The notes under the pieces were generated by a model that saw nothing but the letters and a program-made list of their open reading frames with translations, did no database searches and was not told the origin of the DNA. Shown one piece after another: positions 35,405-47,533 of a DNA stretch of 64,000 bases. How positions within the stretch are numbered: position 1 is the stretch's first letter; every line of letters starts with the position of its first letter. The stretch spans positions 23,400,501 through 23,464,500 of the forward strand of contig NC_134021.1 in the NCBI RefSeq assembly GCF_040712315.1, given 5' to 3'. The position numbers and the translations under genes are program-made. Source of the DNA: Castanea sativa. Lineage: Eukaryota > Streptophyta > Magnoliopsida > Fagales > Fagaceae.

Positions 35405-36022
35405 AATGTTCGTTTGGTTGAGGAGATAGAAAAAGTGGAAGGATAGGAAAAATTAAGTTTTCCTTCATGTGTGTTTGGTTGAAGGGATGCAAAACTTTTT
35501 TGTTTGGTTGAAGAGAAAAGTGGGAAGATAAAAAAAAAATATAATTTGTATAAATTTACTTTTATGCTCCTATTAGATAAATTTTTTTTTGCACATTATA
35601 ATTATTTTTAAAAATTGTATATAGATGTACACTTCATTAAAAAACATAGACAAGCGCAAGAACCCAAAAGAAAATGAGAAAAAAAAAACGATTGTGAAGG
35701 AAACAAATATGAAGAGCACAAACAAAACTAAAAATGAACGAGAAGAAGAAGAAGTAACCGAGGAAGAAAAAACACAACACAAAACGTATGACAAAATAAG
35801 GAGAGAAAAAGACAAAAATTAAAACACTTTTGTCAAAAATGATTAGTGATTTTTGTTCCTGTTTTCTCTCCATTTTGGAGAGATCAATTTTTGGTGATTC
35901 TAAGGAGAAAATATATGACCTCATCAAAATCCTTTCTATTTTCTCTTCTTACCCAATAACACCAAAACCTATTTTCTCTCTTTTATTTTATGTCCATCAT
36001 TTTCCCCTCTAACCAAACACAT
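35405..36022. mobile_element. MITE-like inverted-repeat element
   Basis: The left end has ATGTTCGTTTGGTTGAGGAG. The right end in reverse complement has CAATGTGTTTGGTTAGAGG. The interior is AT- and purine-rich without coding content, although open frames occur on both strands because of low complexity. The exact ends and TSD are not clear. Confidence 0.55.
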
Positions 36023-37415
36023 TGATAGTAAATACCTATGGCTTCTTTCTTTTCTTTCGTAGGCCCAAGACAAATGTCAAATCCTTGGCAAAAACAAAGT
36101 GGGTTAAGCTCAACCTAAGCTGTATCCAACCAAGGAAAATAAATGTTCTCGTATCATATGGGTCTAGTGCATTGACGTACCAAGACCATATCCAAAGATT
36201 CCAAACAAAGAAAATAGATAAGCCACACTAATTTCATACTTCGTACTTTGTCATGATTTTTCTTTCTAGAAATTTTCAATGCTCAACAACTCCGTCTAAG
36301 CCTAGAGCGAAAAATATCATGTCATTTGGTAAGAACTAACAATGTGATTTCCTGGAAAAGAAAGGCTCGAGACGAATGTAGGACTCGTTCAACATAGTGA
36401 AAGCCAGTTTAAATTTTCAATTTCTTTGACGTGTACTTTCTGTCTAATTGCTTCAACTTTCCAGGGCTCAGCTAAGAAAATTAAATTTTCCAAGTTCAAA
36501 GTACTTTCTCAGTTTCACTCCCTTTTACAGTAAAAAATGACCAACCCACAAGACTCTAAAATTAAAGACAAATTATCAGTTATTGTTAGCACCTTCTACA
36601 CGTTTTCTAGAAATGTTTTTCTTTCTAGCATAATTAGAATAACTAGTCGCTAATTCATGTGATACACTGAATAGTTAAATAACAATTTAAATGTATTTAT
36701 TTTGCTTAAATGTCTATGACTTGACTTAAAAAAAAATGTATAACTTGAAAATAAATAAAAATAAGTAATTTTTTTGTTCAATATAATAGTTTAAAAATAT
36801 ATATTTTTTCTTCATATCATTGGTTCCACGTAACACATCTCGGTGTGAGCTATTCTATAGTGATGAGTTAACATAATACTCAACTGCAATTAAATCTACT
36901 ATCTATCACCAATTTAATCTATGTTATCTTGATAGTAGGTCTACAAATTGCATTCTCATATCCTTAAAACTTGCTACATCATTATTATTATCTATATATA
37001 ATATAAAGCTGAAGTTTTTGACTTTTTGTGAGATTTATGTTAGAATTAGGATTAAAAAAAAAATTACAATTTAAAAAAAAATTACAATTTAAAAAAAAAA
37101 ATTAGACCTCATGTGAGAGAGAGAGAGACTTAGGATTAGGATTAAAAATTACAATTTTTAATAATTACAATTTCTTTTTTTTAAGAATTAGGATTAAAAA
37201 GGACTCACTTTAGGTTTCAAGACTCACAAAAAAAAAAAACTTTAGGATTAAGGAAAAGAGAGAGAGAGACTCTTGTTAGGATTCTCTCTTCCCTCCTCAA
37301 ATTTTCTTCAATTTGGTGCTATAAAATCAAAAAGAATTAAATCAAATTTAAAAATATAAATAAAAAATGCTGATGTGAAAAATTGTAGAGAGGTCAACTA
37401 AAAGTTAAAGGCTTC

Positions 37416-37418
<3 letters not shown>
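36023..37418. other. Non-coding stretch
   Basis: No gene seen. Low-complexity A-rich direct repeats with ATTACAATTT lie at about 37045-37105, and GA runs near 37115 and 37260. Confidence 0.4.

Positions 37419-37456
<38 letters not shown>
37419..37456. repeat. (TA)n tract, left half of the target of the second Gypsy element
   Basis: The (TA)n run ends exactly where the LTR begins at 37457. It resumes directly after the other LTR end at 43561, so the element landed in a microsatellite and the duplicated target is ATATA. Confidence 0.85.
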
Positions 37457-37460
<4 letters not shown>

Positions 37461-38207
37461 AGTGCACAATTTGTACCCTGTCCAATCACTAGATGGACTC
37501 AGGCCCAAAGAGCCTTATACAATGAAATTTGTAGAATATGGGTTTGAAACCTAGGCCATTGATGTTGGAGAAATAATAAACGGGCTAGATTGCTGCTATC
37601 TTATGCAAATAATAGATGAATATGACAAAAAACTCTCCACAGCCGAGGACCACTTGTATTGCCTCTTTAAGCAAAATATTACAATTGAAGTTAAAGTCTT
37701 TTCTTTTGTCCCTCCCTTCTCCCTCTTGATCTCCTTTTCTTATATCCATCTTCTTCTCCCCTTTTTCTTCCACGTGTAGCACAAATCTTCCAAATAGATA
37801 CTTGTCACATCCACCACCTGCTTGAAGTCTTCAAACAATAGCTGGAAGGCTGAATATTACTATTCAGAGGTCATTTCTCCATTAATGCGGCCAGAGAGGC
37901 AGGTGCAGGGTTTTTAATGCGGTGGTAGCAGCCTTTTCCCTCTATATTTCACATACGTTCTTTCTCTCTACAATAGCATGGAACACATCTTTACGCACCA
38001 GGCCTTCCAGAATTCTCTCTCCATACATCATGACACGTCACACGGTCTTTAGTTGACCTGGCCGAGAAAACGCCTCTCCTCGGACAACCTCATCAGTCTA
38101 TCTAGCACGAGTCGACTTATGGGCCTCGAAGGCTCTGCTCAAACAGGCTTACACCACCAAATTAGGCCCAAGACCCAAATGCATATTCTGACCATTTTAC
38201 CCCCACA
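37457..38207 (-). repeat. Complete LTR of the second Tat-type element
   Basis: It begins TGTAAGTGCACAATTTG and ends ACCCCCACA on the plus strand (751 bp). It shares most blocks with the LTRs at 22197 and 32554. Confidence 0.9.
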
Positions 38208-38702
38208 ATAGCCCCTCAAAACTTCATTTTTCTCCCATCCGAGGAGAGAAGTGGAGTTTTGAACCAACATCGTAGCCTCCACACGCTCTGCGAATCGCCA
38301 CACGTGAAAGGGTCACTTTGCTTCTTTTAAACCGCCTCTAACGCTTTGAAAAACGCCACACGCGCATTAAATGCTGCAGGTAACGCTCTGTCCCCCACAT
38401 CCAACGGTGAGATGCACATTCAACGGCCCTGATTCTTTCTCAAAATTTGAGCGGGATAACCTCCCTTTAATGCCGCCTCCCATATGCCAAAATACCTAGG
38501 AAATCGAAATTCGACCTCTCACCTCAGAAATCAATCAAATCTCAAAAGTTCCTATTCTCTACCCCTTCAAAAGGCTCGCGAAGAATCGTCTACCTATATG
38601 CCGTAAGTTCTTATCCTTTTAAGTTCATTTCTCCTCGGCCATTGTTCTCGGCTATTAATTGTGTCCTTCCCCTCTCTAAAACCTCACTCTTACCTCCACT
38701 AA

Positions 38703-41261
38703 ATGGGTAGATTTAAGTGTCTAGTAGATACCACTGCCGGTATGGAGGGTTTCCGGGCCAAATATCGTATTCCTCAAGATGTAGGATTAAGATATTGCCC
38801 CTCAAAAGCCATAGCCAATGATAAGAAAGAAGGAGAAGTCGTAATTCCCATCATCGCCTTTTTGGAGGGTGGGATGACACTTCCCATGAAAATGTAACCA
38901 GTGAATACCTCTGTAACCATAGGTTATACCCAGATCAATGCACACCCAACATATTTAGAGTCTTAGGCTGTGTCGATGCTTTAAATGAGCAAATGAGCCT
39001 AAATCTCACATGGCACGATGTCGTCTACATGTACGAGTGTCATAAACTTAAAGATGTAGGATATTACCTGAAATCCAGGTCTAGCGTTGTGAGGCTTATA
39101 TCTTGCCTTCCCAAATCCAATAAAGGCATGAAGGATAACTACCCTATTGCTTCTGGAATGTGGTACAACGGTCCTCATTGCCCAGTCGAATGGGGAGACC
39201 CAGGTATGACTCCATAGGAGTTAGATTCCTTAACATGTGACTTGATTCTATTAACTTTAATCATTTCTAGTTACATAGCCTGTTATTATTTCTTTATTTG
39301 GTATTCTTCGCTGATTTAACCATGCTTGTATTCTCGAATATTTTTGCAGACAAACAACACGTACGGCCCTGTCTTAGCCATTGTAGTGTCGCGGACCTCA
39401 ACCGCGTCCTTCAATCCGAGGTGTTCGTGAGCGGAGACCTGCAAGTGAGGGCAGCTCATCTCATACTGGGATACAACCCCTTATCAAAAGATTTTCAAGA
39501 TATCGGCAACGCGATCATTGCGGGTGACCAAAGGCACAGAAGGATAAATATTTCGAGACCAGGCTTCCTCGATAAACACGAACTACCGGACGACCCTTCT
39601 ATTATCTTATACACACGCCCCATCCTTGCAGTCCCTATCTCGGTACACTCTCAAGCATCAGCCATCCGAGAAGAACCAACATCCTCCCAACGCTCACTTG
39701 AAGAGGAGATTGATCAATTCCGCCTCGAGGAAGCTAAAAAACCTCAAGAGGATCACTTCGTCATCCTCTCGGACGAAGAACACAAACCTGTAGACGCTTC
39801 TGGCATAAAAGGGCTTAATGGTAGCACAGGGTGATACCAATTCTGAGTAAGACGAGATGTCTAGTTTAAAATCGCTGATGACCAGAAGGGGCACACAAGT
39901 TCCCAAAAAGGACACAGTCAGGTCCCAACCCCCTCTCAAGCTGACACCACCTCCTCCTCCTTCTGACCCCAAGTCTCACGCCCCTGACCTTAAAAAGAAA
40001 AGGAAAAACGAGGCCGAGGACGTAGAAACAGCGAAGCAGAAGAAACTTAAGCAACAACAACAACAAAACGTTGCTAAGGGTAGAACGCACGCCCCTTCTG
40101 TAGAGAGTGGGGAAAGCCATGACCTAGCTAAGGTACGCTGTGTGCAGGCCAATTGGTCTTCGACGCTAGAACTAGATGGAGCTCCCATTCCCTGCAAGTC
40201 CAGCATCAGGGCATTCCAGCAAGGACATGCCCACCACCTGGCTAACGCTCTGGAGCAGCCTATTCTCCTGCCGAAGGACATGGAGGCTCTAGACAAGATG
40301 ACTCAACCACGCCTCTTTCTTTCCCTAAAAGGGGACTAGGCTTTGGTGAGTGTCCTCCAATTACTTCTGTCTCACTATTTTCATTATCCTTCTACGTAAA
40401 GTCTTTTATACGTGTTTTAATGTTGCTTCAACTATAATGCGTTTGTTCAACATTTCAACGCAGGCCATTCAAGAGGTCTTTGCTGTAGAAAAATGGGTAG
40501 AGGACTCTCGAAAAAAGGCTACAGCCGAACTCCAGGTTAGAGTCGAGACCGAGCAGTCTTTGGGTCGTGCCATGGCGGAGAACGAGGATCTGACCAAAAA
40601 GTTGGCAGACGAGAAGAGAGAAAGAAACGGCGCCGAGGCCAGCTTAAAAACCACCAAGGCTCAAGTGGAGGGGCAACGCAAACTCCTGCACCAAAAAGAC
40701 GAGGACCTATCCAAAGCTCAGCAAGAGAACTCTGATTTACAAAAGGAGCTTGATCAAGCCAAGGAAGAAGCTCGTATTCTCAAGGAGTCCATAGAGGCTG
40801 CCAAGAAGGCTACCTACAAGGAAGGGGTCGAGGCAATGGAAACCCGTTTGACAGCGGAGCTAGCGGAATTGTGTAGGGAGTACTACCAACAAGTTTGGGC
40901 CGAAGCCCTAAACGTGGCAGGAGTTCCAACCGATTCTAAGTTGAGGAAGTCCGAGAGCATTTGGATTCCGCAGGACATCCGAGTGATTGAAGACCTTCCT
41001 CCAACTCTAACTACCTCCGAGGCAGTCCCCTCGGCACAACCATCTCCAATTCAAGAACCTCTTCCATCTCCTAAAGAACTTACTGGTTCTGATAAAGAGA
41101 AGGAACAAGGTGATGGGGTCGAGAAGCGCATAAGCAAGCATGCCGAGCCAAATGTTCCTCCACCAGTGGCAAAGGACAAAGGGAAACAAGTCCAAACCTT
41201 GTTTGAAGCGAAGCTTAAGCAAACAGAAAAGGAAGTTAAAGCAAAAGAAGCTGCCAGCTAG
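38703..41261 (+). pseudogene. Antisense ORF of the second Tat-type element, three exons, frameshifted
   Basis: Exons 38703-39203, 39350-40345 and 40464-41261 have the same GT-AG intron positions as the copy at 23356-25952. The first exon is one base shorter because an A is missing near 38893 (after LPMK), and the second has one extra G near 39815. These two indels, plus a TAG near 40337, break the frame; allowing for them the product would be about 764 residues. The conserved N-terminal domain (MGRFKCLVDTTAGMEGF), the polyglutamine tract and the coiled coil are all present. Several codons that are stops in the first copy are open here, including CAA for TAA at the start of exon 3. Confidence 0.85.
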
Positions 41262-41809
41262 TCCAGATAGGATCCTCCCACAAAACTCTAGGCATAGGCC
41301 ACTTAGGACTTTTTCCTTTATGTAATTCTTTTTTGTTTTATAACTTTTATTTTGATCCTTGTTTGAACTTCATTCCCAATGTACCCACTGACAAAATTAA
41401 TGACAAATTCAAAAGATTGTTCCTTAGTTCACTGCCAATCTCCCTCACTGAAAGATTTACCTCTTTTACCTTAGTGTACATTACAAGCGCAGCACAATTA
41501 ACTTAATACCCTGACATACAAAGAAATCTTATTAATGTCTCAGCCAATATTAATAACCTGAAATGAATTTATGCTAACTTTATCAACTTAAATTATCAAC
41601 AGATAAACCACGTATTAAAACTGCAACGTCTAAGTACAGCAGGATACCGTTAAATATATATGGACATATCTAAACTCAAGACAGGAGAAATACAGTCTAA
41701 AGCTTGATTTGATGCTTAACTTGGACATAAAACAAACCAGTAAACTTACGATAGTGTATGGCCCAAGAAACAAGGCTTATTTAAATCTTTGTCAGATACC
41801 TAGAAAAGT

Positions 41810-42350
41810 AAAGCAAAATGTTAATCTTCCCAAGGTAGATGGTCCAAGAACCAGACATAACCAAGGTTTTGCTTGATACTTATAAAAATGAACCGTAATG
41901 TTAATTTCCCCAAAGTAGAAGGTCCGAGGACCCGACGTAACTAAGGTTCTGTTTAACATTTGATAATATATCAATTTTCACGAGGCATGTGGTCCGAGGA
42001 GCCATGCATAACCAAGTTTCTGTTTGATACTTATAAAAATGAACCGTAATGTTAATTTCCCCAAAGTAGAAGGTCTGAGGACCCGACGTAACTAAGGTTC
42101 TGTTTTACATTTAATAATATATCAATTTTCACGAGGTATGTGGTCTGAGGAGCTATGCATAACCAAGTTTTTGTTTGATACTTATAAAAATGAACCGTAA
42201 TGTTAATTTCCCCAAAGTAGAAGGTCCGAGGACCCGACGTAACTAAGGTTTGTTTAACATTTGATAATATATCAATTTCCACGAGGTATGTGGTCCAAGG
42301 AGCCATGCATGACTAAGTTTCTGTTTGACACTTATAAAAATGAACAATGA
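41810..42350. repeat. 3' tandem-repeat region of the second Tat-type element
   Basis: Units with a period near 155 bp carry the same paired blocks as 26390-27125: AGAAGGTCCGAGGACCCGAC and GTGGTCCGAGGAGCCATGCA. About three to four units remain. The second block differs slightly from that of the first element. Confidence 0.83.
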
Positions 42351-42415
42351 GTTGAAATAACGAATTGAAGCACAACACAAGGATAATAGAACCAAAACGG
42401 CAGAAGTGCATTTTA

Positions 42416-43182
42416 TTAATAGTGATACCTTCGTAGGTTATTTACATTCCATGGACGTTGTACAACATTTTCATCTAAGTCTGCTAAACGATACGCCCCT
42501 ATGCCCGCAACAAAAATGATTCAATATGGTCCCTCCCAAGTAGGTCCTAGCTTTCCCCAAGCTGGGTTCTTGGCATTACCTAAGACCTTCCTTAATACCA
42601 AGTCTCTGGGTGCAAGAGGCCTTGACTTCACACGAGCGTCATATCCCCGTTTGAGCTTATGCTGATAATAAGCTAGCTGAACCATTGCATTCTCCCTTCG
42701 TGCCTCAATTAGGCCCAAGCTTTGCTCCAGTAAGCCATTGTTATTATCCGGGCTGAAAGAGCTTGTCCTTAATGTCGAAAATCCAGTTTCTAAAGGTATC
42801 ACGGCCTCGGCCCCATAAGTCATGGAGAATGGTGTTTCTCCTGTGGATCTTCGTGGCGTAGTCCGATACGTCCACAAAACATGAGACAATTCTTCTACCC
42901 ATCTACCCTTTGCATCATCCAGCCTCTTCTTGAGTCCACTGACTATAACTTTGTTAACAGCCTCGGCCTACCCATTTTCCTGAGGATAAGCTGGAGTGGA
43001 GTATATATTCGTGATGCCCAAGTCACTACAATACTTTCTGAAAGCTTTACTATCAAACTGCAAACCGTTATCTGAAACAAGAGTGTGAGGTATCCCAAAC
43101 CTTGTGACAATGTTCTTCCAAACAAACTTTTTCGCGTTTACGTCCCTAATGTTCGACAAAAGCTCAGCTTCTACCCACTTGG
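42416..43182 (-). pseudogene. Gypsy integrase C-terminal fragment
   Basis: It covers the later half of integrase, with VSDNGLQFDSKAFRKYC, the NG-AEAVNK active-site glutamate region, YGAEAVIPLE and the GYDARVKSRPLAPRDLV segment, and ends in TAA at 42416-42418. Stops occur near 42969 (TAG for CAG) and near 42519 (TGA for CGA). The upstream half is missing; the reading stops at the deletion junction near 43183. Confidence 0.88.
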
Positions 43183-43560
43183 TGAAGTCTTCAAAAAATA
43201 GCTGGAAGGCTGAATATTACTGTTCAGAGGTCATTTCTCCATTAATGCGACCAAGAAGATAGGTGCAGGGTCTTTAATGCGGTGGTAGCAGCCTTTTCCC
43301 TCGATATTTCACATACGTTCTTTCTCTCTACAACAGCATGGAACACATCTTTACCCACCAAGCCTTCCAGAATTCTCTCCCCATACATCATGACACGTTA
43401 CACGGTCTTTAGCTGACCTGGACGAGGAGACGCCTCTCCTTGGACAACCTCACCAATCTATCTAGCACGAGTCGACTTGTGAGCCTCGAAGGCTCTGCTC
43501 GGACAGGCTTACACCACCAAATTAGGCCCAAATGCATATTTTGACCATTTTACCCCCACA
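43183..43560 (-). repeat. Truncated LTR of the second Tat-type element
   Basis: This matches the last half of the LTR at 37457-38207 (from about 37829). It is joined directly to the integrase fragment. The shared TGAAGT at 43183-43188 is present in both parent sequences at the joint. Confidence 0.87.
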
Positions 43561-45736
43561 ATATATATATATATTTATATTATATATATATATATATTAC
43601 ATTAAAAAAGATTGATTATTATTTGTGATTTTCCAAAATAAAAAAATAAAATTAACATGCCCACAACCTCACACAAAATAATGCCGTCAATGCTATTTCA
43701 ATGTTAGTTTTTAGTTTGTGTGTGTGTGTGTGTGTGTAAGGTCTCATCACACTTCTAGAAATTTTGATGATTAGTAAATGCATAAAACCCCGAATAAGGA
43801 TAAATAGAAAGTGTTGATATTTATAAATATATAAAAAAGCTTTTTTTTATAGGGATATTAAAAAGCGTTTGAGCAAGCATAGCATGTTCGATGAGGCTAA
43901 TTAATTATTAAGATAATTAATTTACTATTAGTGAAACTTTGTTAAAATTTCAACAACAAAAAAAAAAATCAGAGGCTCATTAATTATTAAAATATATTCT
44001 TTTATTTATTTACATATAATTTTTCATAATTTTTTTGAGAGATAATTATAATATGCTGCTAACCCATAACTTGAATCCTTTTTCCTTAATCTCCTAAGTA
44101 CTTTGTGCATGGAGAGGTGTCAATTCAGTTACAAGACCTTGACACTTTTTTTCATCAATTTATGCATCACATACATGACATCTATATACACTACTAGACA
44201 ACAAGAAAAGAAATGAAAAGTTTAGGTTGGGCCCTTGGGCTACACGACCTAGCCCAACCCAAGACTACCTTAATCTTATACTGAGCACTTCTGTAACCCA
44301 TTCTCTACCATCTTATCCTTATTTTTTGTTTGAGTTTATTTGGAATGAAGACAAGGAAGATCACACGGTTTAGACTTTAGGGTCTTGATTTATTATGGTT
44401 ACTCGTGTATTATTTATTATTCCTTTTGTTCCAATTTATCTAACCTATTTCAAAATTTCAATTTTTTAAGTAGATAAGGTAAAATTGAGTTACAAAATTG
44501 GTTATAATCTTAGATTACAACCAAGACTATAACGTTACTCAATATCTTTTTATTGGAAGCAAATTTTAAAAAATCTACTATTAGATGAAATCTTCTTTTT
44601 ATATTCTCTATAATTACAAAATTTTTAGAAAATTAAAAATCAATAGCTATATCATCAATAAATTTTTTAAATTGCAAATTTTTGTATTTTAAAATTATAC
44701 ATAAAATATAAGCTTATAGATTATATAATAAATAATATCCGATTGATACAAAATTTGACAGGTGTATTAAGAGTGTAAAGAACATGCAATTCAATAGTTA
44801 AAATTTTAAAATATGTAGTAATTTTATTTTATCGAGTAAGGTTGTAGTCTTAGGCTACAATCAATTTTATAACTAAATTTTGTCCTATCATTTATTGTCT
44901 TATCTGCGGTATAAATATTTATAAATTTACAAACTACCCTTAAATAAATTTATCAAAAATGGTTTTGGAAATAAAATATGAGCATAATAAGAACATTACT
45001 AAATTAATGGTTTTAAATTTTAGAAATAGAACAATATTTTGGGACATTCCAAAATGGAATAAATGACAAATAAATTAAAATGGAGGGAATATTTATTATA
45101 TTGATAGTTACAATGGAGGGATGATTTAATCATTTAAATCCTAGATGTCTTTAAATAAAAAAAGGTGTCAACCAGTTAAATTACAAGGCTCTTACGATGA
45201 TCATTTACTTGTAATTCGTGATAAAAATGAAAGTTTTTGGTTTAGTTTAATAAAAGATCTTTGTTATGGCGTTGTATGAGAACCCTTAGAATTTTTCATA
45301 TAAAAACATAGTTGTGTTTTGATAATATATGAGAATAGACTTTTGTTATTAGTCATTTGGTGGAAAAACTATGATTAAATGTCACATTATACAATGTTCT
45401 CTTTTGCACTGGCACAGAATGTATATACTGTTATAAAAAAGAAAATAAATAAATAAATAAAAGAGAGAGAATGTATGTATATACTTCCTTGTCATGTGGA
45501 CTTTATCCTTTCTCTTCGTACTGTAATGTGACTAAACAACTTAAGTTGGTTCACTTTGCTCATTTACCTTTAAAATATTTATTTATTTTAAATGTGTCCC
45601 TAAGAAGTTGATGCAGAATATTATGCGTTATGAGTCAGGCAGTGTTTATTATGGATAAACTATGTTATACAATTCTGATCTACGGAACTAAGTGTTGCAT
45701 GCACTTTTGGTTCTGACGTGTAGTATTAAGCGCCAA

Positions 45737-45796
<60 letters not shown>

Positions 45797-46211
45797 ATAC
45801 AATTTTAAATCGTCACTTCAAGTCATGGTTTTAGTCAACAACGGCTTTAGGAACTTTTTTTTTTTTTTTTTTTTTTAAGTGTGTTTATGATGAAATTTAA
45901 ATTATACAAAATCTAATAAAAAGACAATTTCATATATATATTGACAAAAAAAAAAAAGCCATGCAAATACATAAAGTATTACAATTTCCTTGTATGAGTT
46001 TTCTTATTTTGAAATCATTACATCATAATTTCATTATAAATACTGCAAGTTACATCTCTTTTAAAATTTTAGTTCAATAAAAATTTTCTTGGGCTTTTTC
46101 TTGTTGTGTGTAAGGATCTAATATATTATTAAGGGAACCAAAATTTAAGAATAAAGTTTGGACTACAAATTTAATTGCAGTCTAAGGCTATAACTTTCAC
46201 TAAAAAAAATT
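43561..46211. other. Non-coding stretch with small inverted-repeat elements
   Basis: The right half of the (TA)n target lies at 43561-43598 and a (TG)n run at about 43718-43738. At about 44417-45095 an inverted pair (TATTCCTTTTGTTCCAATTT against the reverse complement of AAATTAAAATGGAGGGAATA) suggests a MITE. Inside it a second inverted pair lies at about 44467-44530 and 44838-44890 (blocks TTAGATTACAACCAAGACTA and TAGTCTTAGGCTACAATC), suggesting a nested MITE. No gene seen. Confidence 0.5.
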
Positions 46212-46449
46212 GGGAAAAATGCGCATACACCCCTTAAACTTTCAACTACTGGCCAAAAGACCCCCTCAACTTTTTTATGGGCCAATATACTCCTTAAACT
46301 ATTCAAAACTGCCAAATCAATGCTTCAGTTAGTCTCACGTTAAAACACTAACGGAATAAGCACGTGAGACTCACGTGACTTTTAAAAACAGAGATTGCAA
46401 ATCCACAAATTCCCACCCATCCAGCCAAGCCAAACCCATTTCCAAAGCC

Positions 46450-46745
46450 GCCTAGAAAGTCTAGTCAGTGAAGCTCAGGGAGGCCCATAAGGCCTCCTCC
46501 TCCAGCAATGGTAGTGGCGGCGGCTCCTTCTGCTTTGTGGTGTGGGACCAGCAAGCTCATCACCTCGTCACTGCCTCTGCTTTCGATCCTTCTATCTCCA
46601 TCCACGGCCCTCTTCTTCCGTCAAGCGCTCCCACAATCCTCCGCCACCACCGCGATGGCGTCACCGCCATCGCCATTAGCTCCAACTCCACTTGCCTCGC
46701 TTCTGGATCCATCAATCACTCCGTCAAGCTCTACAAGTTTCCCAG
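46450..46745 (+). pseudogene. Captured first exon of a WDHD1/Ctf4-like gene (left arm and loop)
   Basis: The frame reads VKLREAHKASSSSNGSGGG, then CFVVWDQQAHHLVTAS, then TILRHHRDGVTAIAISSNST, and ends in VKLYKFP. This is the N-terminal WD40 start of the plant homologue of Ctf4/WDHD1 (a replication-fork adaptor, called EOL1 in Arabidopsis). The start codon is TAG and a further codon is TAG, so it is not translatable from its own start. After LYKFP the sequence continues as an apparent intron (GTATTGCAATC), so genomic DNA and not mRNA was captured. Confidence 0.8.
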
Positions 46746-47067
46746 TATTGCAATCTCCGTTTCTCCATTTCTTTCGTTGAGTATGAAGTTTGTGGAATTT
46801 TGATGCTGGGATTTTTTTTTTAAAAAAAAAAAAAGGAAAATTGGGTTTGATTTGTGTTTTTAGCTTGATGGGTTTTCTTTCTGGGTGTCATTTATCGATT
46901 CAGTTGTTAGATTCGCATGGTAATTATTTTGTGCTCTGTTGGGATTCTTTAAAGGATCAAGCTTGATGTGTGAAACGTTTTAAATTTTGTTGGAATGCTG
47001 GTTTGCTTGTATAGATTTGATGTGTGAAATGTTGAGATATCTATGATTTTTCAAAATTTAAGTGTAT

Positions 47068-47246
47068 GGTTCTCTTGATGGAAGAAGAGGGTCGTGGATG
47101 GAGATAGAAGGATCGGAAGCAGAGGCAGTGACGAGGTGATGTGCCTGCTGGTCCCACACCACGGAGTAGAAGGAGCCACCGCCAGGGCCATTGCTAGAGA
47201 AGGAGGCCTTATGGGCCTCCCTGAGCTTCACTGACCGGACTTTCAT
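47068..47246 (-). pseudogene. Captured WDHD1/Ctf4 5' end, second inverted copy (right arm)
   Basis: Minus-strand frame from ATG (47244-47246): MKVRSVKLREAHKAS, then SVVWDQQAHHLVTASASDPS, ending where the arm ends. Unlike the left copy it keeps the start codon and a short clean frame. It pairs with the left copy as an inverted repeat. Confidence 0.8.
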
Positions 47247-47444
47247 GGCGGCTTTGGAAACGGAGTTGGCTTGGCTGGGTGGGTGGGAATGTGTGGATTT
47301 GCAATCTCTATTTTAACGTGAGACTAACTGAAGTATTGATTTGGCAGTTTTGAATAGTTTAAGGAGTAAATTGGCCCATAAAAAAGTTGAGGGGATCTTT
47401 TGGCCAATAGTTGAAAGTTTATGGGGTGTATGAGCATTTTTCCC

Positions 47445-47486
47445 AAAAAAATTAACATGACTACTTAATTTCCCATAAATAAATAA

Positions 47487-47533
<47 letters not shown>

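Larger units (their letters stand above)
37457..43560 (-). mobile_element. Second Tat-type Gypsy element, internally deleted
   Basis: It has a complete LTR at 37457-38207, the antisense ORF (38703-41261, plus strand), the tandem-repeat region (41810-42350), the C-terminal integrase (42416-43182, minus strand), and then the end part of the other LTR (43183-43560). Gag, protease, reverse transcriptase, RNase H and half an LTR are gone in one deletion. It is the same family as the element at 22197-33314. Confidence 0.9.
46212..47444. mobile_element. Pack-MULE carrying a WDHD1/Ctf4 gene fragment in both arms
   Basis: Both ends begin GGGAAAAATGC-CATACACCCC in inverted orientation. The flanking 9 bp, AAAAAAATT, are identical at 46203-46211 and 47445-47453, the 9-bp duplication typical of Mutator-like elements. 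The inverted arms reach about 375-415 bp, and their inner halves are the captured gene. The middle (about 46627-47067) holds the rest of the captured first exon and intron-like sequence. No transposase is present. Confidence 0.88.

Noticed and set aside
35573..35927. Overlapping frames on both strands near 35.6-35.9 kb
   Set aside because: Purine/pyrimidine low complexity inside a MITE-like element; no recognisable domain.
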